In this document: positions 55,109 to 64,000 of the stretch, one piece after another | Layout of the letters: each line of letters begins with the position of its first letter | Position numbering within the stretch: position 1 is the stretch's first letter | The notes under the pieces: model-generated | Databases searched by the model: none | The model's input: the letters and a program-made list of their open reading frames with translations, nothing else | What the model was told of the DNA's origin: nothing | Translations under genes and position numbers: made by a program | Source of the DNA: Pseudophaeobacter flagellatus | Lineage (GTDB): Bacteria > Pseudomonadota > Alphaproteobacteria > Rhodobacterales > Rhodobacteraceae | Assembly (NCBI RefSeq): GCF_021228235.1 | Contig: NZ_JAJQRG010000001.1 | Span: 62,001-126,000 of the forward strand | Direction: 5' to 3' | Length of the DNA stretch: 64,000 nt

Positions 55109-58100
55109 CGTACAGGGCTCTTTGCGCCAACGGCTGCGCGGAGTGTTGCGCCAGTCCCGGCGGCCATTGGCACAGCAGATCCGTCGCCCCGCCGGTGATG
55201 TGGTGGTGCCTGCGCCGCTGGTGCAGCAAAACTTCTGGTGCCTGGATCAGTTCGCGCCCGGTCAGGGGCTGGCAAACGTGAACCGCGCCTGGCAGGTTGA
55301 AGGGGCGTTTCAGCCAGAGGCCTGCCAATCCGCGCTGCAGCGCCTGACCTCCCAATACGATTGCCTGCGATGCAACCTGTTCGAACAGGGCGAAGAATTG
55401 CAGATGATCATCAAGGAACACCAAGAGCCAGATTTTGCCCTGGTCGATCTGCGCCAGAATGAGACGGAGCTGGCGGCGCGTATGGCGGCTGAAAGCCAGC
55501 GCCCCTTTGCGGATGGGGGCGGGCCATTGCTGCGCCTGCGCGCCTATCGCTTGACGGATCAGCGCTGGCTGCTGCATCTGGTCTATCACCACGCCATCCT
55601 GGATGGCTGGTCGCTGACCCAATTCTGCCAAGAGCTGGGGCAGCTCTATGCCCAGGCGGATCTGGTGCCCCAGCGCCCGGCCTATGATTTTGCCGATTAC
55701 GCCAAGGCGGCGGGCCAGGTGGGAAAAATCCCGCCAGCGCGGTTGGCATCCCAATCAGACCTGCAACTGCCCTATGACTACGCACCGCTTGCAGTGCTAA
55801 GCTATCGTTGCAAATCCACGCCGGTCACCATTGATGCCGCCAGCCGTGCCGCCGTAGAGACCCTGGCCGCAGAACTGAGCCTCTCGCCGGGGGCGGTGCT
55901 GATGGCGGCTCTGCGTCTGGCCCTGTTCCGAATTTCGGGTCAGCGCGATTTTTGCCTTGCCAATACAATGATGAACCGCAATGCGCCGGGCCTGCAATCC
56001 ATGCTTGGTGCCTTTGTTCAAAGCCTGCCAATTCGCAATGCCTTGCCGCAGGGGATCAGTTTTGCGCAGCTTTGCCAGGGGGAACAAGTCTCTCTGACCG
56101 AGGCCCTGACAGGGGTAGAAGACCGCAAACAGGACGGGGATAATAACGGGGCGCAGCCCCCCGGCGAAACCCCCTGTGACGTGCTGTTGAACTATCGTGG
56201 CTTTGCCACTGGTAGGCTGGCTCTTGCGGGCTGTGAGGTCAGCCCATACGCGCAGGCCAGCGGTGCCAGCCCCTTTGCGCTGGTGCTCAACCTTGAAAAC
56301 ACTGCGACAGGCTATAGTGGCGAGTTGCTGTGGCATACGGCGCGCTTTGAGGCGGAAACCTGCAGGCGGATCGTGGCGCAGATCCTGGCCAGCCTTGCCG
56401 CTGGGCTAAAGGCACCAGACGCGGCGATTGGCGAGGATGTGACTGAAATGGCTGCCGCTGCTTCCTGCGATGCCTTGCCCAGCCCGTCGTCCAGCCAGCC
56501 GTCTGCTGCGATGCCTGACGGCCTGGCCCCAGCAGTGGGGCAGCTGCTAGAGCAGGCCTTCGCCCGGTGGCCAGAGCGCCGCTCGATACGCATGACAGGC
56601 GATGATCCCGTCGCGCAGCCCTGGCGCTACCGCGATCTGGATCTTGCCAGTGCCGCCTGGGCCAATGCTCTTTTGCGGGCTCCGGGTGGGCCTGGCGACC
56701 TGGTGGCGCTGGCGCTGCCACGGGGGCAGGAATTTGTGGCGGCGCTGATTGGTATCCTGCGCAGCGGGCGCGCCTTTTTGCCCCTGTCACCGCAGGATCC
56801 GCCAGAGCGGTTGAAACGCATTATGCACAACGCCCAACCCAGCCACGTGATTGCCGAGGCGGCGCTGGCGCAAACGCTGGGGGTCGCGCCCTTATTGCCC
56901 CTGCCGCCAGCGGCAGAGGGGGCGGCGATGGCGGTGCCCTTTGTCCCCCGCCAACCCGAGGATCTGGCCTATGTTATGTTCACCTCCGGCTCTACCGGGG
57001 TGCCAAAAGGCGTGGCCATCCCACATCGCGCCCTGGCCAACCACCTGGCGGGAACCTGCGCCGTCTTTGCCCCCCAGCCGGGGGATCGCCTGCTTTCTGT
57101 CAGCAGCACGACCTTTGACAGCATCCTCCATGAGGTGCTGTTCCCATTGGTGAGCGGCGGTGAACTGGTGATGGTGCCAGAGGCGCTTCGCCGCGATCCC
57201 TGGCACCTGTGCGATTGCTTGAAACGCATCGCGCCGCATCATTTCTTTGCCACCCCTTCGCTGTGGCGCATGCTGCTAGAGGCCGGGTTGCCGAGCCTGC
57301 CGCACCTGCAGGCGCTGATCGGCGGCGAGAGGATGAGCCCGGCGCTGGCGGCACGGATCCTGCCACAGGTGGGGCGGCTTTATAACGTCTATGGCCCGAC
57401 CGAGGCCACGGTCTTTACCACCTGGAAACAGGTGCTGCCTGAGGCCTGTGAGGGCGCGGACAGGCGTCCCGTCGGGTCTGATTTGGGACAGCCCTTTCCA
57501 GGCTATACTGTTACCATCATGGGTGAAAATGGCCAGCCAGCCTGGCCGGGTGCCATGGGGGAGATCTGGATTTCAGGCGCCGGTGTCGCAACCGGGTATT
57601 ATGGGGATGCAGAACGTACCACCCAGAGCTTTGTCTCGACAGGCGCACATCCTGGCCCAGCACTTAGCCCTGTACAGGGTCAGGATGTGCCGGGGCGCCG
57701 CTGGTATCGCAGTGGCGATTTGGGGCGGCTGCAGCTGGACCCGGGTTCTGGTCGGCAGCAGCTTGCCTATCTGGGGCGGCTGGATGATCAAGTGAAAATT
57801 AGCGGCCAGCGGGTCGAACCCGCAGAGGTTGAAAATCTGATCCAGACCAGCGGCCTGACCCCGCAAGCGGCGGTCGTCGCCGCCGGAGAGACCGGGCGCA
57901 GGGTTCTGGTTGCCTTTTATGTCACCAAGAACAGCAGCGCCGATATGGATGCGAGCCGGGCCAGCGATGCAAGCGCAGCCCTGCGGCGCTATCTTCAGGC
58001 CAATCTGCCCTCGACCTGGGTGCCGGGGCTACTGCAGCCCTGCGCCAGTCTGCCGCTGAATGCTTCGGGTAAAATCGACCGTGCCGGGCTGTTGCACCAG

Positions 58101-59657
58101 GCGCAGGAGGCCCTGAAGGGGCAGGGGCAAAGCCTGTCTCTGAACCGTGATTTGGCCCCTGTGGTGATCCAGGCCTGGAAGCAGGTTCTGGGCAGTATGC
58201 CCACAAGCGACAGACAGGATTTCTTTGCCTGCGGCGGGACCTCTCTGTTGATGATCCGGCTGTTGGCGGTGATCCGTGCGCGCACCGCCTGCCACCTGCC
58301 GGTGGCCGAAGCCTTTGGCGATCCGACCCCGGCGGGGTTGACGGCCCTGTTGGACAGGGCTGTGCCGCTTGATCTGCATGCGGCGCTGATTTGTGCCAAG
58401 CAGGGGGGCGCGGCAGATCCGCTGGTGATGCTGCCAGGTCTGGTGGATACCGGGCCAAACCTGACGGATCTTTTGGGCCATGCGCCGCCGGATCGCAGCG
58501 TTTATCAGCTGCAGCGTTCAGCAACCCTTGTGTCTGATGCAAAAGTCAGTTTTTCCGATCACACCCGCTATTTTGCCAAGGTCTTGCATCAGGGCTTTCC
58601 GGCGGATGGGCTGCATCTGGCCGGGTTTTCCTATGGCGGTGTCGAGGCTTTTGAAACGGCACGCCAGCTGGTGGCGCTCAAGGCGCCGCCTGTCGGGCTG
58701 ACGGTGATCGATCACGGGCTGCGCTTTCACAGACCCCAGCCGATCAATCCCACCTGGGCGGCCGCTTCGATTGCGGCGGAAACCCGGCGTCGGGCGCATG
58801 GGCTGCGACTGCTGGACGCAAATATGACCCTGGTGCGGGCAGAGCGCCCGGGCCTGGTGTCACTGGCAATGATCGCCCTTGGCTGGGAGGATTTTGTCAG
58901 TGGCGAGGTGGCCGTGCATGTGCTGCCCGGCACGCATGACGACATGCTGCATGCGCAGGCAGCGCAAACCATGCAGGTGATCGAAGGGCAGGTGCAGCCA
59001 GAGTTCATGATTGTCAGCCTACCGGGTGCGGCCGATCGGCGGCGGGTGGTGCGTCTGATCGCACAGAGGCAATTCAAAACGGCGCATGATGTGATCTGTG
59101 GGGTTAGCCGTGAACATGCGCACCACCCCTGGTCGGTTCTGATGGCGGATCGATTGGGTAGGCAGCTGGGGCAGGATCCAGAGAGGCTGTTGTCAGACTG
59201 GATTGAAATGGTCCCCGAGGTGGTTCCGCCGGGGGTGCCGGATCTGGCCTGGCACGCGGGTCGTGCCGAGGTGCAACTGCGGCTGGGGGCTAGGGAAGCA
59301 GCGCTACGTACGCTGCAGGCGGCGCGGGCCTGCGTCGCCGCTGCGGTCAAAGCGGCGGGGCGGGGCGATGCGCGCACTGCGGCACCATCCGGCGCGATGA
59401 TCCGCAATCTTGAGGTCTGTTATGGCGATGTGCTGCAACAGCTTGGTCGGTTTGAAGCGGCAAGTGTGGTGCTGGAAACTGCCGCTGACCAATATGGCTA
59501 TACGCCCAGGATCTGGCGGCTGCTGGGCCTGAGCTTGGCAAAACAAGAGCACTATGCCAAGGCCTTGCCGCTGTTGCAGCGGGCGGCCGTTGCCCCCAAG
59601 GTCAATAAAGAGGTGCAAACCTGGCTGGCCCGTGCGGTGCAGGCGGTTGAAGGCTGA
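55101..59657 (+). CDS. NRPS module C-A-PCP-TE with C-terminal TPR-like extension
   Basis: Non-ribosomal peptide synthetase, 1518 aa. Condensation domain about 35-440, intact HHAILDG (163-169). Adenylation domain about 475-1000: FTSGSTGVPKG, YGPTEAT (764-770), YRSGDLGR and Lys991 in NASGKIDR. By-eye specificity residues are D673 S674 H677 A717 I740 G742 V763 V771 F772 K991, which match no code I can assign. PCP about 1015-1085: FFACGGTSL, Ser1048. Thioesterase about 1105-1295: GFSYG, Ser1177, with likely Asp1204 and His1279. About 220 helical residues follow, TPR-like. No epimerase, oxidase or MbtH is seen. It should join the loaded starter to one amino acid and release a small product. Confidence 0.92.
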   Translation: MGDVQGSLRQRLRGVLRQSRRPLAQQIRRPAGDVVVPAPLVQQNFWCLDQFAPGQGLANVNRAWQVEGAFQPEACQSALQRLTSQYDCLRCNLFEQGEELQMIIKEHQEPDFALVDLRQNETELAARMAAESQRPFADGGGPLLRLRAYRLTDQRWLLHLVYHHAILDGWSLTQFCQELGQLYAQADLVPQRPAYDFADYAKAAGQVGKIPPARLASQSDLQLPYDYAPLAVLSYRCKSTPVTIDAASRAAVETLAAELSLSPGAVLMAALRLALFRISGQRDFCLANTMMNRNAPGLQSMLGAFVQSLPIRNALPQGISFAQLCQGEQVSLTEALTGVEDRKQDGDNNGAQPPGETPCDVLLNYRGFATGRLALAGCEVSPYAQASGASPFALVLNLENTATGYSGELLWHTARFEAETCRRIVAQILASLAAGLKAPDAAIGEDVTEMAAAASCDALPSPSSSQPSAAMPDGLAPAVGQLLEQAFARWPERRSIRMTGDDPVAQPWRYRDLDLASAAWANALLRAPGGPGDLVALALPRGQEFVAALIGILRSGRAFLPLSPQDPPERLKRIMHNAQPSHVIAEAALAQTLGVAPLLPLPPAAEGAAMAVPFVPRQPEDLAYVMFTSGSTGVPKGVAIPHRALANHLAGTCAVFAPQPGDRLLSVSSTTFDSILHEVLFPLVSGGELVMVPEALRRDPWHLCDCLKRIAPHHFFATPSLWRMLLEAGLPSLPHLQALIGGERMSPALAARILPQVGRLYNVYGPTEATVFTTWKQVLPEACEGADRRPVGSDLGQPFPGYTVTIMGENGQPAWPGAMGEIWISGAGVATGYYGDAERTTQSFVSTGAHPGPALSPVQGQDVPGRRWYRSGDLGRLQLDPGSGRQQLAYLGRLDDQVKISGQRVEPAEVENLIQTSGLTPQAAVVAAGETGRRVLVAFYVTKNSSADMDASRASDASAALRRYLQANLPSTWVPGLLQPCASLPLNASGKIDRAGLLHQAQEALKGQGQSLSLNRDLAPVVIQAWKQVLGSMPTSDRQDFFACGGTSLLMIRLLAVIRARTACHLPVAEAFGDPTPAGLTALLDRAVPLDLHAALICAKQGGAADPLVMLPGLVDTGPNLTDLLGHAPPDRSVYQLQRSATLVSDAKVSFSDHTRYFAKVLHQGFPADGLHLAGFSYGGVEAFETARQLVALKAPPVGLTVIDHGLRFHRPQPINPTWAAASIAAETRRRAHGLRLLDANMTLVRAERPGLVSLAMIALGWEDFVSGEVAVHVLPGTHDDMLHAQAAQTMQVIEGQVQPEFMIVSLPGAADRRRVVRLIAQRQFKTAHDVICGVSREHAHHPWSVLMADRLGRQLGQDPERLLSDWIEMVPEVVPPGVPDLAWHAGRAEVQLRLGAREAALRTLQAARACVAAAVKAAGRGDARTAAPSGAMIRNLEVCYGDVLQQLGRFEAASVVLETAADQYGYTPRIWRLLGLSLAKQEHYAKALPLLQRAAVAPKVNKEVQTWLARAVQAVEG

Positions 59658-59676
59658 CAGGTTCTGCGGCCTGCGC

Positions 59677-60615
59677 CTAGGCGGCGAGGAAGCGAAACGC
59701 GGCGCAGCCCTTCAGGGCAGCACCATCGTCGAGGATGCAAAACACCGGGGCGGTGATCTCGGGGAACTGCAGGTCCGGGCGGGTGAATTCTGTCAGAAAA
59801 TCGCTCTGGGCCGGGCTGGTCAGCAGATTGCGCGCCACGGTTCCGGCAAAGAACAGCCCGCCACGTGGCAAGAACCCTTTCAGCAGATTGCGGCACAGCA
59901 GCGCCAGTAGCCGGCCATAAAAGCGCAAAAAGGCGGTGCAGATTGCATCGTCCTGCGCCTGCATGATCTCAGGCCCGCTCCGGGGGGGGCTATCTGGGGC
60001 AAAGGCTGCAAAGAGCGCGGCAAGGCCCCGGCCGGAAAAGCAGCATTCTACGGTTTTGAACGGTGCCGCCCGCGGGCCGATTTCCGCAACCATGGCCTGA
60101 TAGAGATCCAGTGGCAGCGCTACATGGCCATATTCTGCCCTGGGGCAGATCACGCCGGTGTTGCTGGCAATAACCGGGCTGATATTGAAGCCGGTGCCAA
60201 TGCCGATGACCAGCCTCTGTTCCTGGGTGCGGGCGTCTGCGCTGGGAAGGATCTGCACCAGATCCGCGCCTTGCAACCCCGGCAGGCTATGGCCCAAAGC
60301 GCTGAGGTCATTGAACAAATGCACCCTATCCTGATGAAATTCCTGCCGCAGACCCTGGGCGGATATATGCCAGTCGCGATTGGTGATCCTTACGGACTGA
60401 TCAGCCACTGGCCCGGCAGCGGCCAGGACGATTTCGCGGATTTTTGGCTGGCCCTGATCCGCCAGATAGTGGCGCAACAGCGCAGTGAAACTGGCAAAAT
60501 CATCATTGCGATATCTGCGCAGCCTCTCTGGCGGTTGCCCCAGCGCTGTGTCGGAAACCAGCGCCAACCGGCAGTTTGTCCCGCCCAGATCTGCAATCAA
60601 TCTTTGTGTCGTCAA
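59677..60615 (-). CDS. glk: Glucokinase
   Basis: Phosphorylates glucose with ATP (312 aa). The ATP-binding ADLGGTNCRL is at about 8-17, the substrate region includes NRDW and HLFNDLSALGHSL, and GIGTGFNISP and AEYGHVALPL supply the conserved Gly and Glu/His. It overlaps the upstream ABC ATPase gene by 4 bases, so it closes a glucose uptake operon. It is convergent with the NRPS gene, 19 bases apart. Confidence 0.9.
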   Translation of the reverse strand: MTTQRLIADLGGTNCRLALVSDTALGQPPERLRRYRNDDFASFTALLRHYLADQGQPKIREIVLAAAGPVADQSVRITNRDWHISAQGLRQEFHQDRVHLFNDLSALGHSLPGLQGADLVQILPSADARTQEQRLVIGIGTGFNISPVIASNTGVICPRAEYGHVALPLDLYQAMVAEIGPRAAPFKTVECCFSGRGLAALFAAFAPDSPPRSGPEIMQAQDDAICTAFLRFYGRLLALLCRNLLKGFLPRGGLFFAGTVARNLLTSPAQSDFLTEFTRPDLQFPEITAPVFCILDDGAALKGCAAFRFLAA

Positions 60616-61709
60616 TTCAAGCGCTCACCTGTGTCGGGGGCAAAGAACGAAACCTTGGCCAGATCAAAGGCCAGATCCAGCATTGCGCCGGGTTGCGCCT
60701 TGGTTTCTGCATGTAGTCGCGCCGTGACCTGTTTGCCACCCAGTTGTGAGACCACATAGGTATCAGCACCGGCGGGTTCTACCAGATCAATGCGACAGGG
60801 GGAAGCCTGAACGGCGCGGCCACTGTGAAACCCGGCCTCGGCAATGTCTTCGGGGCGTAGGCCCAGAATGACATCTTCGGGCAGCTCGCGCTGCAGCTCG
60901 CTGTGCAGGATCATCGGGCTGCCGTCTGGGCGGGCAATTTCGATCTGCAGCCCATTCTTGTCGCGGCGGGTGCGGGCCGGGATCAGGTTCATTGCTGGCG
61001 AGCCCATGAAATCGGCGACAAACAGATTGGCCGGGTGGTTGTAGATTTCAGCCGGGGTGCCAACCTGCTGCACCACGCCGCCCTTCATCACCACGATCTT
61101 GGTTGCCAGGGTCATCGCCTCGATCTGGTCATGCGTCACATAGACCATGGTGGCACCAAGGTTCTGGTGCAGTTTCTTGATCTCGCTACGCATGCTGACC
61201 CGCAGTTTGGCGTCCAGGTTTGACAGGGGTTCATCAAACAGGAACAGCTTGGGGTCGCGCACCAGCGCCCGCCCCATGGCGACCCGTTGGCGTTGACCAC
61301 CGGACAACTGCCCCGGGCGGCGATCCAGCAGCGGTTCGATCTGCAATTGCCGGGCAACCTCGGCCAGTTTGCGGGCCTGGGTTGCGGCATCGATGCCGCG
61401 CACCTTCATGCCAAAGGTGATGTTTTTGGCCACCGACATGGTCGGGTAGAGCGCGTAGGACTGGAACACCATGGCGATGTCGCGGTCCTTGGGGCTGACC
61501 TGGGTCATGTCGCGCCCACCAATGCTGATCGCGCCGCCTGAAATTGGCTCTAGCCCGGCGATGCAGTTCAGCAGGGTGGATTTGCCACAGCCAGAGGGGC
61601 CGACCAGCACTAGGAAATCTCCGGGTTGGATGGCGACATTGATGTCCTTGAGGATCTCTACCGACCCGAAGCTCTTGTTGAGGGACTGGATGTCGAGGAT
61701 GGGAAGCAT
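60612..61709 (-). CDS. Sugar ABC transporter ATP-binding protein (MalK/MsmK class)
   Basis: ATPase (365 aa). Walker A is GPSGCGKST, the Q-loop FQSYALYPTMSV, the signature [12 protein letters not shown], Walker [16 protein letters not shown] and the switch His lies in VTHDQIEAM. C-terminal OB-fold domains (about 240-365) follow. Together with the permeases and glucokinase it is probably the GtsD-like subunit of a glucose/mannose importer. It starts 5 bases after the upstream permease gene. Confidence 0.92.
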   Translation of the reverse strand: MLPILDIQSLNKSFGSVEILKDINVAIQPGDFLVLVGPSGCGKSTLLNCIAGLEPISGGAISIGGRDMTQVSPKDRDIAMVFQSYALYPTMSVAKNITFGMKVRGIDAATQARKLAEVARQLQIEPLLDRRPGQLSGGQRQRVAMGRALVRDPKLFLFDEPLSNLDAKLRVSMRSEIKKLHQNLGATMVYVTHDQIEAMTLATKIVVMKGGVVQQVGTPAEIYNHPANLFVADFMGSPAMNLIPARTRRDKNGLQIEIARPDGSPMILHSELQRELPEDVILGLRPEDIAEAGFHSGRAVQASPCRIDLVEPAGADTYVVSQLGGKQVTARLHAETKAQPGAMLDLAFDLAKVSFFAPDTGERLN

Positions 61710-61714
61710 GTCAG

Positions 61715-62611
61715 TTAGCCTTTTACAGAGCCGGCGGTGAGGCCGCGAATGAAGTATTTTCCTGCAACCACATAGACCAGCAGGGTGGGCAGGCCGGCGA
61801 TGATCGCGGCGGCCATGTCGACGTTGTATTCTTTGACGCCAGTGGTGGAGTTGACGATATTGTTCAGTGCCACGGTCACCGGCTGGGTTCCGGCCTGGCT
61901 GAAGCTGACGCCAAACAGAAAGTCGTTCCAGATCTGGGTGAACTGCCAGATCACCGTCACCACAATGATTGGCAGGCTCAGCGGTAGAAAGATCGACCAG
62001 AAGATGCGGAAAAAACCGGCGCCATCGACCTTGGCGGCCTTGACCAGATCACTGGGGATGGTGACGTAGAAGTTTCGGAAAAACAAAGTGGTAAAGCCGA
62101 TCCCATAGACCACATGGGCAAAGATCAGCCCCGGAATGGTGCCAGCCAGCCCCATCATTCCCAGCATCCTGGCCATGGGAAGCAGCACCACCTGAAAGGG
62201 GATGAAACAGCCAAAGAGCATGGCAGAAAAGATCAGATTGGCACCGCGAAAATTCCACTGGGCGATGATATAACCATTGGCGGCCCCCAAAAAGGTGGAA
62301 ATCAGGACCGCAGGCACTGCCAGCAGGACCGAGTTCCAGAAATAGGGGCGTAGCCCTTCGCACTGGATGCCGGTACAGGCCCCCGACCAGGCGGTGCGCC
62401 AGGCATCAAAGGTTAGCTCTCGCGGGAAGGCCACCAGGCTGCCGCTGCGGATTTCCTCCAGGCTTTTCAGCGAGGTGGTCACCATGACAAACAGCGGCAT
62501 CAGGTAGAACAGCGCAAATAGGCCTAGCAGGATGAACAGGAGCCAGCGCAGGGCAATCCTGCCGGGGGCACGCGGTGCCGGGCCAGGGGGAGAGGCGGTG
62601 AAATCAGTCAT
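61715..62611 (-). CDS. Sugar ABC transporter permease (GtsC-like)
   Basis: Inner-membrane permease (about 298 aa) with six helices. The N-terminal cytoplasmic part is proline-rich. The coupling loop reads VKAAKVDGAGFFRIFWSIFLPLSLP. The start at 62611 (MTDFTASPPG) overlaps the upstream permease by 8 bases. A longer frame to 62656 lies within that gene. Confidence 0.9.
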   Translation of the reverse strand: MTDFTASPPGPAPRAPGRIALRWLLFILLGLFALFYLMPLFVMVTTSLKSLEEIRSGSLVAFPRELTFDAWRTAWSGACTGIQCEGLRPYFWNSVLLAVPAVLISTFLGAANGYIIAQWNFRGANLIFSAMLFGCFIPFQVVLLPMARMLGMMGLAGTIPGLIFAHVVYGIGFTTLFFRNFYVTIPSDLVKAAKVDGAGFFRIFWSIFLPLSLPIIVVTVIWQFTQIWNDFLFGVSFSQAGTQPVTVALNNIVNSTTGVKEYNVDMAAAIIAGLPTLLVYVVAGKYFIRGLTAGSVKG

Positions 62612-63476
62612 GTTTTGCCCGCAATTCAGAATAGAGATAGGGAACAACGATGGCAAAGACGACAGCCATCATCACCATGGCAGAGCTGGCCGCCTGGCCA
62701 ATATCGCCGCGCGAAAACGCCATGGCATACATATAGGTCGCAGGTAGATCAGTGGCATAGCCAGGCCCGCCGCCGGTCAGGGCGACCACCAGATCAAAGC
62801 TCTTGATGGCCAGATGCGCCAGTACGATAAAGGCAGACAGGAAGATCGGCGCCATAGAGGGCAGGATGATGGCGGAATAGATCCGCCAACCTGGGATGCC
62901 ATCGACCTGGGCCGCCTTGATGATCTCGCCATCGACGCTGCGCAGGCCTGCTAGAAACAGCGCCATCACAAAGCCCGAGGCCTGCCAGACGCCGGCAACC
63001 ACCACCGCATAGATCGCCATGTCAGGATCAATGATCCAGCTAAAGCGAAAGCTGTCAAACCCCCAGCCGCGCACCATGGCCTCCAACCCTAGGCCGGGAT
63101 TCATGATCCATTTCCAGGCGGTGCCGGTCACGATCATCGAAAGCGCCATGGGATAGAGGTAGATGGTGCGCAGCACCCCTTCGATGCGGATGCGCTGATC
63201 CAGCAGGATCGCCAGCCCCAGCCCCAACAGCATGGAGATGCCGATAAAGAGGCTGCCAAACAGGAACAGATTGTCCATCGCAGTATCCCAGCGCGGCGCC
63301 GCCAGCAGGCGCTTGTACTGGATCAGCCCGTGCAGATCATATCTGGGCAGCAGTTTAGATCGGGTCAGCGAAATCCAGGCGGTCCAGCCGATAAAGCCGT
63401 ACACAAAGATAAGGATCGCCACAAAAGAGGGGGCCAGAACCATCTTGGGGATCTGGCGTTCCAACCATGCATGCAT
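62604..63476 (-). CDS. Sugar ABC transporter permease (GtsB-like)
   Basis: Permease (290 aa) with six helices. It contains FVYGFIGWTAWISLTRSKLLP and the coupling loop IKAAQVDGIPGWRIYSAIILPS, with ALTGGGPGYATDLPATYMY near the end. It follows the binding-protein gene after an 84-base gap that contains a hairpin (63502-63528). Confidence 0.9.
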   Translation of the reverse strand: MHAWLERQIPKMVLAPSFVAILIFVYGFIGWTAWISLTRSKLLPRYDLHGLIQYKRLLAAPRWDTAMDNLFLFGSLFIGISMLLGLGLAILLDQRIRIEGVLRTIYLYPMALSMIVTGTAWKWIMNPGLGLEAMVRGWGFDSFRFSWIIDPDMAIYAVVVAGVWQASGFVMALFLAGLRSVDGEIIKAAQVDGIPGWRIYSAIILPSMAPIFLSAFIVLAHLAIKSFDLVVALTGGGPGYATDLPATYMYAMAFSRGDIGQAASSAMVMMAVVFAIVVPYLYSELRAKHD

Positions 63477-63501
63477 GAGGTTTTGCCTTTATTGGTCGCC
63501 T

Positions 63502-63528
63502 GCGCCCTGCCAAATACGGGCAGAGCGC
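63502..63528 (-). terminator. Intercistronic hairpin between the sugar-binding protein and permease genes
   Basis: GCGCCCTGCC (63502-63511) and GGCAGAGCGC (63519-63528) form a 10-bp stem with one wobble pair on the transcribed strand and a 7-base loop. Confidence 0.6.
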
Positions 63529-63560
63529 AAACGGATCAGAGGGGGCGTGGATCGTTCAGA

Positions 63561-64000
63561 TCAGAGCGAGTTTGCCACGGCTGCGACCAGCATCTCGACC
63601 GCATCCGCAGAGGACATGTCAGAGTTGAAATGCGCGGTGACCACATCGGTGATGGCCCCGGACTGGGCGCCGCGCATCGCCATGCCATGGGCATAGCTGG
63701 GCAGCAGTGTCCCCTCTTCGGAACTGGTCTTCATTTCGGCTGCCGACAGATGGGCGCAGGAGTCAAACGCATCCATTTCGACATCGGTGCGGGCCGGGAT
63801 CGAGCCCTTGTTGAGGTTAAAGACCTTCTGGAAATTCTGGCCGACGATCAGCTTGGCCAAGAGCGCCTGACCCTCTTGTTTGTCGCTGCCAGTGACATCG
63901 AACATGGCAAAGCTGTCGACATTATACAGGAATCCCTCTCCCGGTGCCGAGGCGCAGAGGAAATCCTCACCCGGCACCTTGCCAGCGGCCAGGAATTCGC
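63561..64000 (-). CDS. Sugar ABC transporter substrate-binding protein, C-terminal part (cut by window edge)
   Basis: The last 145 or so residues of a periplasmic sugar-binding protein. The sequence enters from the right edge as EFLAAGKVPGEDFLCASAPG and contains NVDSFAMFDV, GSIPARTDVEMDAFD and the closing AVEMLVAAVANSL. This matches glucose/mannose-type binding proteins (GtsA class), and the glucokinase at the operon end supports glucose. The start and signal peptide are outside the window. Confidence 0.85.
   Translation of the reverse strand, partial: EFLAAGKVPGEDFLCASAPGEGFLYNVDSFAMFDVTGSDKQEGQALLAKLIVGQNFQKVFNLNKGSIPARTDVEMDAFDSCAHLSAAEMKTSSEEGTLLPSYAHGMAMRGAQSGAITDVVTAHFNSDMSSADAVEMLVAAVANSL

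Noticed and set aside
52224-59657. NRPS genes as the source of the siderophore used by the receptor at 12406-14505
   Set aside because: The two loci are nearly 40 kb apart. The NRPS lacks hydroxamate, catechol or heterocyclisation features, and no exporter typical of siderophores is present.
55101-59657. Indigoidine-type synthetase known from roseobacters
   Set aside because: Indigoidine synthetases carry an oxidase domain inside the A domain and no condensation domain. This protein has a C domain and no oxidase insert.

Overview
The window is a GC-rich, tightly packed bacterial chromosome segment. Gene content and protein sequences point to a marine alphaproteobacterium of the Roseobacter group (Rhodobacterales): several high-affinity ABC uptake systems (phosphonate, urea, peptide, glycerol-3-phosphate, glucose), a urease operon, a TonB-dependent iron system and a small NRPS-type cluster. 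This taxonomic placement is inference. I see no rRNA, tRNA, CRISPR array, insertion sequence or prophage.

Layout. 1-218: start of queC, cut by the window edge. 577-3805: TorSR-like two-component system, divergent from phnD-phnC-phnE1-phnE2 (4084-7609) and a HAD hydrolase gene (to 8667). 8697-12220: a biotinyl-carboxyltransferase fusion divergent from an acyl-CoA ligase. 12406-14505: TonB-dependent siderophore receptor, convergent with a nine-gene operon (22381 down to 14725) encoding a FecBCD-type importer, a siderophore-interacting reductase, ExbB, two ExbDs and TonB. 22535-27716: urease operon ureD-A-(58-aa ORF)-B-C-E-F-G on the minus strand, head to head with urtABCDE (28110-34112), so urea uptake and hydrolysis face each other across about 390 bp. 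34411-41078: a dppABCDF-like peptide importer plus a LysR gene. 41075-47268: a second LysR gene divergent from ugpBAEC-ugpQ. 47358-59657: TetR gene, four tailoring/transport genes, then a ligase-carrier protein, a TPP enzyme and a C-A-PCP-TE NRPS. 59677-64000: a glucose-type ABC importer operon ending in glucokinase, minus strand, cut at the right edge.

How it fits together. Most of the window is nutrient scavenging: P (phn, ugp), N (urea, peptides), Fe and C (glucose). Five of the solute-binding-protein genes are each followed at once by a strong intercistronic hairpin, a shared design likely to raise binding protein over permease. The most novel part is 48101-59657: a TetR-linked set (flavin monooxygenase, BASS transporter, two SDRs) next to a two-module NRPS line whose loading ligase resembles oxalate-CoA ligases and whose TPP enzyme carries Arg where the catalytic Glu should be. 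Other points: ureD appears to start at ATT, an unlisted 58-aa membrane protein gene lies between ureA and ureB, a sigma-54-type promoter lies upstream of ureD, and a perfect LysR palindrome lies beside a possible Pho box upstream of ugpB.
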